From Terricaulis silvestris (GTDB lineage: Bacteria > Pseudomonadota > Alphaproteobacteria > Caulobacterales > Aquidulcibacteraceae), in contig NZ_CP047045.1 of the NCBI RefSeq assembly GCF_009792355.1, forward strand, positions 3,374,501 through 3,438,500: 64,000 nt of DNA, written 5' to 3'. Numbering within the stretch: position 1 is the stretch's first letter; each line of letters starts with the position of its first letter. Below, piece after piece: positions 8,411 to 16,572 of this stretch. The notes below the pieces were generated by a model. That model searched no databases and had not been told where the DNA came from. It saw only the letters and a program-made list of their open reading frames with translations. Both the position numbers and the translations under genes were made by a program.

Positions 8411-8613
8411 ACGTTGCCGAAGAAGCTGGCATGGCGCTCGCGCATGTCTGGGAAACTATGGTGGTGTTGGCGGAGGCCGGCAACGACATGGTTGTTGATC
8501 AACAGCGCCTGGCCCCCGCCAATGGCGCTGGCGAGATCGCGAAGATCGCCGCCGATCTATCCGCTCTTTCGCGCGCAGCGGAGGTGTTGGCGAAACTGAG
8601 GGATCGGACGTGA
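8407..8613 (+). CDS. Small helical hypothetical protein of the recombinase cassette
   Basis: A 68-residue, Ala-rich, acidic protein (MNVAEEAGMALAHVWETMVV) predicted to be all-helical. It has no motif I recognise. Support comes from context: its ATG overlaps the DUF3489 stop by four bases and its own TGA overlaps the start of the next gene, so the cassette is packed as one translation-coupled operon. The coding probability is good and the function is unknown. Confidence 0.6.
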   Translation: MNVAEEAGMALAHVWETMVVLAEAGNDMVVDQQRLAPANGAGEIAKIAADLSALSRAAEVLAKLRDRT

Positions 8614-9038
8614 TGGCGCCCATCGACTTTGACGCGCTGACGCTTCATCAGGCGCGAGTTCTGTGGGCAAAGCATCTCAAAACTCGGCTTCCTCGCCACC
8701 GCTCGCGCGACCTTCTCGCGCGCGCCCTTTCGTATCATCTGCAGGCGCGCACAGACGGTGGCCTTACGCAAACGCTTCGGCGCAAACTCGACGATCTAGC
8801 GCCACGCTTTGTTGCGGACAAAGACTTCGCCCCTGCTCCAGCAGAACGGCCCAAACCTGGCAGCGTTCTGGTGCGCGAGTGGAACGGTGTCAGCCACGCC
8901 GTGACGGTGACCAGTACGGGCTTCCTGTACGACGGCAAACCGTTCGCCTCGCTGACTGCAGTCGCGCGCGCCATCACGGGCACGCACTGGAATGGTCCCC
9001 ACTTCTTCCGCCTCAAAGACGGAGTGAGGAAGAAATGA
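8613..9038 (+). CDS. DUF2924-family protein
   Basis: A 141-residue protein of the DUF2924 family, known mainly as the gene in front of serine recombinases in alphaproteobacterial mobile elements. Visible family features are LWAKHLKTRLPRHRSRDLLARALSYHLQ near 18-46, the PGSVLVREWNGVSHAVTV block near 81-98, and FASLTAVARAITGTHWNGPHFF near 110-132. A GTG at 8610 directly precedes the chosen ATG and either could start it. Its stop overlaps the recombinase ATG (ATGA). The C-terminal half resembles a small beta-rich nucleic-acid-binding fold, but no activity is established. Confidence 0.8.
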   Translation: MAPIDFDALTLHQARVLWAKHLKTRLPRHRSRDLLARALSYHLQARTDGGLTQTLRRKLDDLAPRFVADKDFAPAPAERPKPGSVLVREWNGVSHAVTVTSTGFLYDGKPFASLTAVARAITGTHWNGPHFFRLKDGVRKK

Positions 9039-10594
9039 AGACCAAACGGCAATGTGCGATCTACACACGCACCTCGACGGAAGAAGGCCTCGCTCAGGAT
9101 TTCAATTCGCTGCACGCACAAGCCGAAGCGTGCACCGCTTTCATCAAGTCTCAAGCAAGCGAGGGGTGGATTACGGCGCGACGCATCTACGAGGACGGCG
9201 GATATTCCGGCGGTTCGATTGAGCGCCCAGCTCTTCGTGAGCTGCTTGATGACATCGCGGCCGGCCGCGTTGATGTGGTCGTGGTCTACAAAGTCGACCG
9301 CCTCACGCGCTCATTGGCGGATTTCGCTAAGATCGTTGAAATCATGGATGCCGAAGGCGCATCGTTTGTTTCGGTCACACAGTCATTCAACACCACGACC
9401 AGCATGGGACGGCTGACGCTGAACGTCTTGCTGTCCTTCGCGCAGTTTGAACGCGAAGTTACTGGCGAGCGCATCCGCGATAAGTTCGCAGCATCGAAGG
9501 CTAAGGGCATCTTCATGGGCGGGACGCCGCCACTAGGCTACGACATTGGTGAGCGTGCGTTGGTCGTCAATGCTGCCGAAGGGGAGACGGTTCGCTTCAT
9601 CTTTCAGCGTTTTCTCGAAATTGGATCGGTGTCGTTGCTAGCGGACGATTTGCGCGATCGCGGCATAAAGTCGAAGCGGCACACGAGTCGAAAGGGCAAC
9701 ACACGGGGCGGCGTCACGATCTATCCCGGCGCACTGGCGCAAATACTCGACAACCCGATCTATTGCGGCGTCATCCGACATAAGGGCGTTCAACACGCTG
9801 GCCAGCATGAACGGATCATCGACCCTGAGCTTTGGGAGGCCGTCCAGGAATTGAGAAGCAAGACGCGCGGCAAAGGTCGCAGCGCTCAACTACGCTCGGG
9901 CGCGCGGCTGATAGGCAAGGTGTTCGACTCGCTCGGCAATCCGATGAGTCCGACCATCACCAAGAAGCAGTCAATACGCTATCGCTACTACATGACGCGC
10001 GAGCACGGTCTGGAAGGGCCGAAGGGTTCAATCCACCGCGTCCCGATGACCGCATTGGAAGGTGCTGTCATTGCAGAAGTCACGCCGCAGTTGGCTCCGA
10101 GTTGGCGAGGCGACGTCCACGATTCCGCGCAACGCGCCATGGAGGCGGTCCTCCGCGTTCGGATCTTTCCGACCGAGTTGCTGATCGACATCACCGCAGA
10201 CGCTGTCGGTGGAGACACCGATGCAGAGCCGGTCATTCTGAAATGCGAGGTGTCCTTCGAACGGCCGCGCAATTCGACAACGCTCATCCGAAGCGGCGCG
10301 CCGGCGCCCACGAAGGTCGATCGTTCTTTGGTCCGCGCAGTTGTGATGGCTCGTGCCTGGGTGAAGCGACTAGAGGCAGGCGAGCCCCAATCCATCAAGG
10401 GATTGGCTCGCGAGGAGGGTATTTGCGTGCTTCACACGGCAAAACTCCTGCCCCTCGCTTTCCTGGCACCTGACCTGGTGGGCCGGATTCTCGAGGGCCG
10501 GCAGCCGCGAACGCTGACGCTGACCGCGTTGATTTCTGAGCCTCTCCCCCTGGGTTGGGCCGATCAACGCGCGCGGTTTGCCGCCTTTGCCTGA
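9035..10594 (+). CDS. Large serine recombinase (site-specific integrase)
   Basis: A 519-residue recombinase. The N-terminal resolvase domain (about 1-150) has the nucleophile in YTRTSTEEG (Ser14), then YKVDRLTRSLADF and the SFAQFEREVTGERIRDK block. The recombinase domain (about 160-270) includes GYD, LADDLRDRGIKSK and ILDNPIYCGVIRHKG. The C-terminal third contains no Cys-rich zinc ribbon and resembles the forms paired with DUF2924. The open frame extends back to 8663, but the part before 9035 is a shadow of DUF2924. A GAGGAAG site and the ATGA overlap fix the ATG at 9035. It would integrate and excise a mobile element. A candidate repeat begins 12 bases after its stop. Confidence 0.92.
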   Translation: MKTKRQCAIYTRTSTEEGLAQDFNSLHAQAEACTAFIKSQASEGWITARRIYEDGGYSGGSIERPALRELLDDIAAGRVDVVVVYKVDRLTRSLADFAKIVEIMDAEGASFVSVTQSFNTTTSMGRLTLNVLLSFAQFEREVTGERIRDKFAASKAKGIFMGGTPPLGYDIGERALVVNAAEGETVRFIFQRFLEIGSVSLLADDLRDRGIKSKRHTSRKGNTRGGVTIYPGALAQILDNPIYCGVIRHKGVQHAGQHERIIDPELWEAVQELRSKTRGKGRSAQLRSGARLIGKVFDSLGNPMSPTITKKQSIRYRYYMTREHGLEGPKGSIHRVPMTALEGAVIAEVTPQLAPSWRGDVHDSAQRAMEAVLRVRIFPTELLIDITADAVGGDTDAEPVILKCEVSFERPRNSTTLIRSGAPAPTKVDRSLVRAVVMARAWVKRLEAGEPQSIKGLAREEGICVLHTAKLLPLAFLAPDLVGRILEGRQPRTLTLTALISEPLPLGWADQRARFAAFA

Positions 10595-10605
10595 TGCAGG
10601 CAGCG

Positions 10606-10640
10606 GCGAAGAGCTAACTTTTTCGATACGGCGAGAGAGA
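10606..10640. repeat. 35-bp direct repeat, copy 1
   Basis: Starts GCGAAGAGCTAACTTT and ends ACGGCGAGAGAGA. It matches the copy at 11370-11404 at 32 of 35 positions in the same orientation. It lies just after the serine recombinase stop codon, a place where attachment sites of such elements are common. Confidence 0.7.
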
Positions 10641-10869
10641 CCGAGGCTCAGTGGCGCCGTATCGCGCGCTTTCTGGCCAGCAGTTCGCGTTCTCTGACCA
10701 CCCGTTGCCCGGATTAGTGCCGCGAAGTCCGGCGTTTGCGGCGGCGGCGACCCGCGGCAGCGACACACAGGAAATGGGTGGTGGTCGGACAGTTCGATCG
10801 AACCTCTCACAGTGTGGATTTCACGCGCATCCATGCGCAGATGCATGGCTCAACGAGCTCGCGCTCGGC

Positions 10870-11166
10870 TCAAACCTGGCAGACGATCCGGTCCATCGCG
10901 GCATCGCCCCGCTTGTATCCCGGCCGCGGAGCTTGCGACGCCTCGTCGGTCAGATGCGCGGAAAACGTCTCATCGGCGCGCATCAGCTTCCAGCCAGAGC
11001 GCTCACCGCTAACGCTGCCACCGCGCACTTGCCACACGCGCATGATCGCGTTTCCGTCCTTGGAGTAGCCGGCGGCATGCACCTCAACCACGCGGCTGTA
11101 GCCATCGTAGCGAAGCTCCAAACACTTCTGCGCCCGAAGGGCTGCGCAAGCGGTCTCAAGCCACAT
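10870..11166 (-). CDS. Conserved small hypothetical protein between the direct repeats
   Basis: A 98-residue protein (MWLETACAALRAQKCLELRY) with a compact alternating pattern that looks like real protein: ELRYDGYSRVVEVHAAGYS, then IMRVWQVRGG, SGWKLMRAD and APRPGYKRGDAAM. The beta-rich layout with LRYDGYSR and GWKLMR resembles the WYL-like sensing fold, but I cannot assign a family with confidence. Frames on the plus strand across the same stretch (10651-11310) are low-information. It sits exactly between two copies of a 35-bp repeat, beside tRNA-Ala, so it could be cargo or a host gene caught between att-like sites. Confidence 0.6.
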   Translation of the reverse strand: MWLETACAALRAQKCLELRYDGYSRVVEVHAAGYSKDGNAIMRVWQVRGGSVSGERSGWKLMRADETFSAHLTDEASQAPRPGYKRGDAAMDRIVCQV

Positions 11167-11369
11167 CGCCTGACGCTACACCGACTCGCTCTGCCTGTTC
11201 AGCCGCGCCCCGAGCGAGCAGCATCCCCTGCGTACTGTGGGCTTTCGAAAGTGTTTAATGCGATCAGCGCCCGCGCGAATGCGCCTTTGCGAGCGAAGGC
11301 CAGGCAATGAACGCGTGTGCGACACCCGACATACGGGCACCGCGCGCGCACTCAATGATGCACTCAAAC

Positions 11370-11404
11370 GCGAAGAGCTAACTTTCTCCAGACGGCGAGA
11401 GAGA
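11370..11404. repeat. 35-bp direct repeat, copy 2
   Basis: Second copy of the repeat at 10606-10640, with three differences in the middle (T/C, G/C and T/G). The two copies are 764 bases apart in direct orientation and enclose one small gene. This copy lies about 140 bases from tRNA-Ala. Confidence 0.7.
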
Positions 11405-11542
11405 GCCCGCGCAAACAGGCGCATTCTCGCGCGATTTGGACCACTAGTTCGGCCGCTCTCACCAGCTCGTCCGCGAAGAAAGCGCCAATTGTCCGAGGCT
11501 TAGGGTGAGAGAAAAATCACTGCAAAAACAGCATGTTATGGG

Positions 11543-11618
11543 TGGTGGACCCTAGCGGGATCGAACCGCTGACCTCCTGCATGCCATGCAGGCGCTCTCC
11601 CAGCTGAGCTAAGGGCCC
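11543..11618 (-). tRNA. tRNA-Ala (anticodon GGC)
   Basis: A 76-base cloverleaf with an encoded CCA end. The acceptor arms GGGCCCT / AGGGTCC pair with one G-T. The D arm begins AGCTCAGCTGGGAGAGC. The anticodon stem CCTGC/GCAGG encloses the loop ATGGCAT (anticodon GGC, reading GCC and GCT alanine codons). The T arm holds GGTTCGATCC. It lies between the repeat region and the FYDLN-acid gene. tRNA genes are common island boundaries, but the 3' end is intact and no second copy of it is seen in this window. Confidence 0.96.
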
Positions 11619-11700
11619 ATTTTCCGTCGGGACGCTTGAGCAGTCCCGAGTCATGGACGGCGCGGAACCTAGGCCACGCCTCCCACCGGTTCAAGCGGAC

Positions 11701-12204
11701 TTAGCGTCCGCTGTCGTCGTCCTCGTTCTCGCCGGCGACGCCACCGAGCTCGTCTTCGGGAAACTCTTCTTCGTCGTCGATCAAGGGCACGGTGTCGTCA
11801 TCAGCGGCGTCTTCGCCCAGATCGGCTTCTTCCTCAGAAAACCCTTCGGGCAACTCGTCTTCCGAGCTTTTCGCCGTGGCGTCCTCTTCTTCGTCGTCCG
11901 TTACGATCGGGTCCGGTTCGGCCTCAGCGTCAACTTCCGTTGCCTCCTCAGCCTCTTCTTCTTCGTCCTCATCGTCGTCGCCGGTCTTGGCCTTCTTCTT
12001 CTTGGCGTCGACTTCCTCGTCATCGTCATAGGCTGGGTCGTGCGCGGCGACGCGGGCGCGGCCACGCTTGGCGCGGACGCCTTCCTCGGCCGGATCGAAG
12101 CTGGTCGTGCACTTGGGGCACACCGCCGGGCGACGGCGAAGATCGTAGAACTTCGCCCCGCAGTTCGGGCAGACCTGCTTGTCGCCCAAATCGGTCTTGG
12201 CCAA
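11701..12204 (-). CDS. FYDLN-acid domain protein (TIGR02300 family)
   Basis: A 167-residue protein with two parts. Residues 1-38 form a zinc-ribbon-like head with Cys12, Cys15, Cys29 and Cys32 around the name-giving AKFYDLRRRP. The rest is an extremely acidic low-complexity tail of long Asp/Glu runs with a short Lys patch near 70. The family is restricted to alphaproteobacteria and has no established function. The acidic tail suggests binding to basic partners or metal. It is divergent from aroA with a shared 127-base promoter region, an arrangement often seen in the group. The Ser-rich open frame on the other strand is an artefact of the acidic codons. Confidence 0.93.
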   Translation of the reverse strand: MAKTDLGDKQVCPNCGAKFYDLRRRPAVCPKCTTSFDPAEEGVRAKRGRARVAAHDPAYDDDEEVDAKKKKAKTGDDDEDEEEEAEEATEVDAEAEPDPIVTDDEEEDATAKSSEDELPEGFSEEEADLGEDAADDDTVPLIDDEEEFPEDELGGVAGENEDDDSGR

Positions 12205-12331
12205 ATGCCTCTCCTATCCGCTCTACGTCGGGCGTTTCGCCCCGTACGCGGGGCGCTCGCTTGCCACCTCCCGGACCGCCTGTCAAAAGCTTTGTCCCCT
12301 CCTTCCAGCACTTGCGGGCAAAGGTTTCGTG

Positions 12332-13639
12332 ATGCGTCTCAAGGCGCGATTCGCAGGCCCCCTGAGCGGCCGCGCACGGCCGCCGGGGGACAAATCGATC
12401 TCCCACCGCGCCCTCATCATGGGCGGGCTGGCTCATGGCCGCACCGAGATTGGCTGCCTGCTCAACGCCGCCGACGTGCAGAATACCGCCGCCGCCGTTC
12501 GCCGCTTTGGCGCGACCGTGGAGCGCGGCGATGGAGACACTTGGGTCGTCACCGGCGCCGGCGGCTTCAGCCAACCGAGCGAAACCATCGATTGCGGCAA
12601 CTCGGGAACCGCCGCGCGTCTGCTGCTGGGCGCGGCCTCTGGCTACAAACTCTCCGCCCGCTTCGACGGCGACGCTTCGCTGCGCAAGCGGCCCATGAAC
12701 CGGGTTATCGCCCCACTCACCCAAATGGGCGCGCGGTTCGATGCGCCAAACCAGCGCATGCCGCTGATCATGCATGGCGGGCGCCTCAAAGGGATCACTT
12801 ACCGCTCGCCGGTGTCGTCGGCGCAAGTGAAGTCGGCCGTGCTGCTCGCGGGTCTCGAGGCGGACGGCGAGACCGTCCTGATCGAACCGGAACGATCGCG
12901 CGACCATACCGAGCGCATGTTGGGCGTATTCGGCGCCGCGATCGATGACGTCGAGATCGACGGCGCGCGCCACCCGCGCGTGCGGGCTGGCAAGCTCACC
13001 GGCGCCAACATCTATGTTCCGGGCGATCCCTCCTCGGCCGCTTTCCCCGCCGCAGCGGCGCTGATCGTCGCCAAATCGGAAATCCGCATCGAGGACGTGC
13101 TGGTCAATCCGCTCCGGCTCGGCTTCTACGAGACCCTGCTCGAGATGGGCGCGAAGATCACCTACGAAGAACGCCGCGATCCGATCGGCGAACCGATCGC
13201 CAATCTCATCGTCAACGCCAGTAAACTCCGCGGCGCAAACCCACCGGCCCGGCGCGCACCTGCTATGATTGACGAATTCCCAATTCTCGCCGTCGTCGCC
13301 GCGTTTGCCGAGGGCGAGACGCGTATCGTAGGCGCCGCCGAACTCCGCGTCAAAGAGAGCGACCGCATCACCATGATGGTTGACGGATTGCGTGCATGCG
13401 GCGTTGACGCTGAGGAATTGCCGGACGGGCTGGTCGTGCGCGGCCATGGGCCAAAGAGCGTGCGCGGCGGCGCGAGCATCCGTACCTTGGGCGATCACCG
13501 CGTCGCCATGTCGTTTCTGGTGCTTGGTCTGGCGTCCAAGGAGCCGGTGGTCGTCGATGACGCCGACATGATCGCCACGTCTTTCCCCGGCTTTGCCGAC
13601 TTCATGCAGGGCCTAGGCGCCGACATCGCGGCGGCCTGA
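12332..13639 (+). CDS. aroA: 3-phosphoshikimate 1-carboxyvinyltransferase (EPSP synthase)
   Basis: A 435-residue enzyme of the shikimate pathway that joins PEP to shikimate-3-phosphate. Family marks are PGDKSISHRA (18-27), NSGTAARLL (90-98), the RPM at 120-122, SAQVKSAVLL, RDHTE, LRVKESDR and LGDHRVAMS. The SAQ-x-K and R-x-H-x-x-E type motifs are those of class II enzymes, which are often less sensitive to glyphosate; that property is inferred. The frame is open upstream to 12179, but the ATG at 12332 matches the family start. Cmk follows about 6 kb downstream, so the usual aroA-cmk-rpsA block is split by a kinase, a transporter and a monooxygenase. Confidence 0.96.
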   Translation: MRLKARFAGPLSGRARPPGDKSISHRALIMGGLAHGRTEIGCLLNAADVQNTAAAVRRFGATVERGDGDTWVVTGAGGFSQPSETIDCGNSGTAARLLLGAASGYKLSARFDGDASLRKRPMNRVIAPLTQMGARFDAPNQRMPLIMHGGRLKGITYRSPVSSAQVKSAVLLAGLEADGETVLIEPERSRDHTERMLGVFGAAIDDVEIDGARHPRVRAGKLTGANIYVPGDPSSAAFPAAAALIVAKSEIRIEDVLVNPLRLGFYETLLEMGAKITYEERRDPIGEPIANLIVNASKLRGANPPARRAPAMIDEFPILAVVAAFAEGETRIVGAAELRVKESDRITMMVDGLRACGVDAEELPDGLVVRGHGPKSVRGGASIRTLGDHRVAMSFLVLGLASKEPVVVDDADMIATSFPGFADFMQGLGADIAAA

Positions 13640-13726
13640 GATTTCACAGTAAACCGTAATTCACCACGCTCTTGCGCGCTCCCTTAACGAGCGGTGTGCA
13701 TAAGCTTCACAAAACAGGTGGGGCTC

Positions 13727-16033
13727 ATGCGAGCTTTGGGTATTCGCGCGCTTGTAGCGAGCGCGTGTGCGATAGCAGCTTTCAGTTCGACGGCGTTTGC
13801 TCAGCAAGCGCCGGAGACGCCGCAACAGCCGCCGGAATGGGTGGTGCGCGGTGAAGCGCTCGCGCGCCGCATCGACGCTGAGAATCTGCTCATCACCCCA
13901 GAGAACCGTCACTCGCGTGAAGCAGACGCGCGCCGCCTCAGCGGCGAAGCGCGTTTGCAGGTTCTTTACGATCTCGCGGCCGACGATTATGTCGCGTCCG
14001 ACGTTGAAGCCTCGCGCTCGTCGATGGCCATGCTCGAATCCGAAGCCCGGGCGCAAAACAACGCCCGCTTCACGGCCATGTCGAATATCCTGCGCGCATA
14101 CGGCCCGGCGCTCGATGGCGACTACGTCGCGTCGCGGCAAAACCTGGAACAAGCGCTGCGCAACGTCCAGGATCCCTTCGTGCGGGCCGCTGGCTCGCGC
14201 CTGCTGGCTTATTCTTTCACTGACCTCGGCCTCTTCGGCAACTCGCTCGAAGCCGCCCGCGCCGGGCTGGTTCACCTGCCGGATTCACCGGCGACCACGA
14301 CGCTTCGTTCGGGCCTGCACGACGCAATGGCCTACAACGCCGTCCGCGTCGGCGACTACGAAACGGCGCTGCAGCACCTCGAACGCACAGTTGAACTCGA
14401 CACCTCGGTCGGCCGCCCCGTCGATGGCGCCGTCATCGTCAACAACCTCGCTGGCATGTTCGCGCTTGCTGGCTCGACCGAGGAAGCGTTGCGCCTCGTC
14501 ACCATCCACGAGTCGCTGGTGCAACGGACCGGCCAACCCAATCTGCAGTTCTTCGGCTATCTGATCTGCGCGCGCGTGAACTTCATTGCCCGCCACTACG
14601 AAGACGCCGTGCGCTGCTCCAATAGCGGCCGCGCCATGGCCGAGGCGCCGCCCGAATACATGCCACGCCTTCTCGTTCATCGCGTCCACGCGCTGGCCCG
14701 CCTCAACCGCGGGACGGAGGCACGCACAGCGTTGCAAGAGCTGCGCGCAATCGCCGCCGAACGTGGCGACCCGGGCCTGACCGAACGTCTAGACATTATC
14801 GAGCCGGAAGTTCTCGCCGCCGAAGGTCGCTACGAAGAAGCCTTCACCATGCTCCGCGACGCTCACGAGAGCGCCGAGACGAACTTGATGTCGCGCTTCA
14901 ACAACGGCGTGCGCGAACTGCGCGCCACCATGGAAAGCGAAGTCGCCGACGCCGAGCAGCGCGCGCAATCCGAGTCGATGCGCTCCGAGCTGCAGGCCCG
15001 CACGCTTGAGAAGATGACGCTGGCAACGCTGCTTGCCGGCGCCTGCCTGATCGGCCTTGGCGCTGTCGCCGTGCTGATCTATCGCAGCCGCCGCAACATG
15101 CTGCGCGCTGTCGGCCGCGCCGAAGAGATCCTCGCCCGCCGCGGCCAACCCGTCATGGAAGCCGCCAACGATACACCGACGAAGAAGGTCGGCCCGACGC
15201 AGCGCTTGCGCACCATCCTCGACGAAATCGAGCACCGTGACGTGGAGCTGAAACGCGCGTTCGAGGAACTTGAGAAAGCACGTGTCGCCGCCGAACAAGC
15301 CAGCATCGCGAAGTCGCAATTCCTGGCCACCATGAGCCACGAACTGCGCACGCCGCTCAACGCGATTATTGGTTACGGCGAAATGCTCAAGGAGAACGCG
15401 GAAGATCGCGGCGACGAACAAGATGGCGCCGACCTGATGCGCATCCACGGCGCGGCGCATCGATTACTCGCGCTGATCAACGACGTGCTCGATCTCTCCA
15501 AGATCGAAGCCGGAGGCACGGATGTCTCGCTGGAGCCCGTCGATCTCGATGCCCTGCTCCACGAAGCCGCAGAAACAGTACGCCCGGCCGCAGCTGCCAA
15601 TGGCGCAGAGATCGTCGTCGAAACGCCGGCGCCGCTTGGCGTCGTGGAGACGGACGGCTTCAAGCTCAGCCAGTGCTTGCTAAACCTCGCCTCGAACGCT
15701 GCGAAGTTCACCAGGGACGGTCAGATCAAGTTGAGCGGGCGCCGCGAAAGCGAAGCCGGCGCAGAGTGGTTGGTGTTCGACGTCATCGATACCGGCATCG
15801 GCATCTCGCCCGAAGCACTCGGACGCTTGTTCCAGCCATTCGTTCAGGCCGACGCATCCACCACGCGCGCCTACGGCGGCACCGGTCTGGGTCTCGCGAT
15901 CACGCGGCGCCTCGCCCGCATGCTGGGCGGAGACGTGACAGTGGTCAGCGTTGTCGGCCAAGGCTCGACGTTCACACTGCGCGTGCCCGCGCTCGCACTC
16001 GCGGAACAAGATCAAGCGCGCAGCGCGGCTTAA
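13727..16033 (+). CDS. Sensor histidine kinase with secreted TPR-like input domain
   Basis: A 768-residue membrane kinase. A signal peptide ([19 protein letters not shown]...AFAQQ) leads an all-helical, TPR-like periplasmic region (about 25-415). One membrane helix lies at about 431-452 ([19 protein letters not shown]), followed by a coiled linker, the HisKA box [19 protein letters not shown] with phospho-acceptor His538, and an HATPase domain with [16 protein letters not shown] and [10 protein letters not shown]. No receiver domain is present and no response regulator gene adjoins it, so it is an orphan kinase. The start is chosen at the ATG giving a good signal peptide and preceded by GGTGGGG; the open frame runs 11 codons further upstream. 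The next gene codes for a small exported protein that may be co-transcribed. Confidence 0.88.
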   Translation: MRALGIRALVASACAIAAFSSTAFAQQAPETPQQPPEWVVRGEALARRIDAENLLITPENRHSREADARRLSGEARLQVLYDLAADDYVASDVEASRSSMAMLESEARAQNNARFTAMSNILRAYGPALDGDYVASRQNLEQALRNVQDPFVRAAGSRLLAYSFTDLGLFGNSLEAARAGLVHLPDSPATTTLRSGLHDAMAYNAVRVGDYETALQHLERTVELDTSVGRPVDGAVIVNNLAGMFALAGSTEEALRLVTIHESLVQRTGQPNLQFFGYLICARVNFIARHYEDAVRCSNSGRAMAEAPPEYMPRLLVHRVHALARLNRGTEARTALQELRAIAAERGDPGLTERLDIIEPEVLAAEGRYEEAFTMLRDAHESAETNLMSRFNNGVRELRATMESEVADAEQRAQSESMRSELQARTLEKMTLATLLAGACLIGLGAVAVLIYRSRRNMLRAVGRAEEILARRGQPVMEAANDTPTKKVGPTQRLRTILDEIEHRDVELKRAFEELEKARVAAEQASIAKSQFLATMSHELRTPLNAIIGYGEMLKENAEDRGDEQDGADLMRIHGAAHRLLALINDVLDLSKIEAGGTDVSLEPVDLDALLHEAAETVRPAAAANGAEIVVETPAPLGVVETDGFKLSQCLLNLASNAAKFTRDGQIKLSGRRESEAGAEWLVFDVIDTGIGISPEALGRLFQPFVQADASTTRAYGGTGLGLAITRRLARMLGGDVTVVSVVGQGSTFTLRVPALALAEQDQARSAA

Positions 16034-16098
16034 TCGGGTTCCGAACGCAACTCCCTGCTCGCGCGCGCGTTGTCGCGCCAAAGCATGAGGAGTTCGCC

Positions 16099-16572
16099 AT
16101 GCGTAAAGTGTTCGCCGCCGCCGTCCTGGTCGGCGCAGTGTCTCTTGGCTCAATCGCGCTCGCGCAGGTTAAACCGCTTGGGCCAGACGGCCAATACCAG
16201 CCGAGTCTCACTACCCAGCAAACGATGACCGCCGATCCCGCCATGACCGAGCCGGTGGATGCAGCGCCACAGGACGCGCGTTCGATCGCCAGCGACCAGG
16301 AAGTCGGCGAAGCGCGCCGCGCGTACCGCGCCGCTTGCGACCGCTACGAATCCACCAGCTTCTGCGAATGCGTGACCGCAGGCGTCGCCCAGGCGCTGCA
16401 TCCGTCTGAAGTGCGCATCGCCGCCCGCACCATCGGCGACCGCATTACCGCGCAAGGTGATGCCGCGATAAGCTCTGAGACCGACAGCACCGCTGGCCTC
16501 CAAAGTTCAGCAGCGCGCATCGAGCAAGTCGAAGGCCACTACGCCGACGCCTGCGCACAGTTCCGCGGCTAG
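16099..16572 (+). CDS. Small exported hypothetical protein
   Basis: A 157-residue protein with a clear signal peptide (MRKVFAAAVLVGAVSLGSIALAQ, cut near 23). The mature part has a flexible stretch and then a helical region with three cysteines (RAACDRYESTSFCECVTAG and, at the end, ADACAQF). These look like disulphides in a periplasmic protein. GAGGAG precedes the ATG. I do not recognise the family. It lies 65 bases after the TPR kinase and may be its partner or simply downstream. Its stop overlaps the end of the convergent symporter gene by four bases. Confidence 0.75.
   Translation: MRKVFAAAVLVGAVSLGSIALAQVKPLGPDGQYQPSLTTQQTMTADPAMTEPVDAAPQDARSIASDQEVGEARRAYRAACDRYESTSFCECVTAGVAQALHPSEVRIAARTIGDRITAQGDAAISSETDSTAGLQSSAARIEQVEGHYADACAQFRG

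Noticed and set aside
8663-9034. Upstream part of the long recombinase frame (643-codon ORF)
   Set aside because: It is the +2 shadow of DUF2924. The recombinase family start, a GAGGAAG site and the ATGA overlap set the real start at 9035.
11543-11618. tRNA-Ala as the integration site of the island
   Set aside because: No duplicated tRNA 3' end was found, and the candidate repeats lie outside the tRNA.
11653-12948. 431-codon plus-strand ORF over the FYDLN-acid gene
   Set aside because: Its Phe/Val/Leu runs come from reading the acidic Asp/Glu codons of the real gene backwards.
12026-13498. 490-codon ORF opposite aroA
   Set aside because: Antisense to well-supported aroA and FYDLN-acid genes. 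It has no family-like sequence; long antisense frames are common in GC-rich coding DNA.
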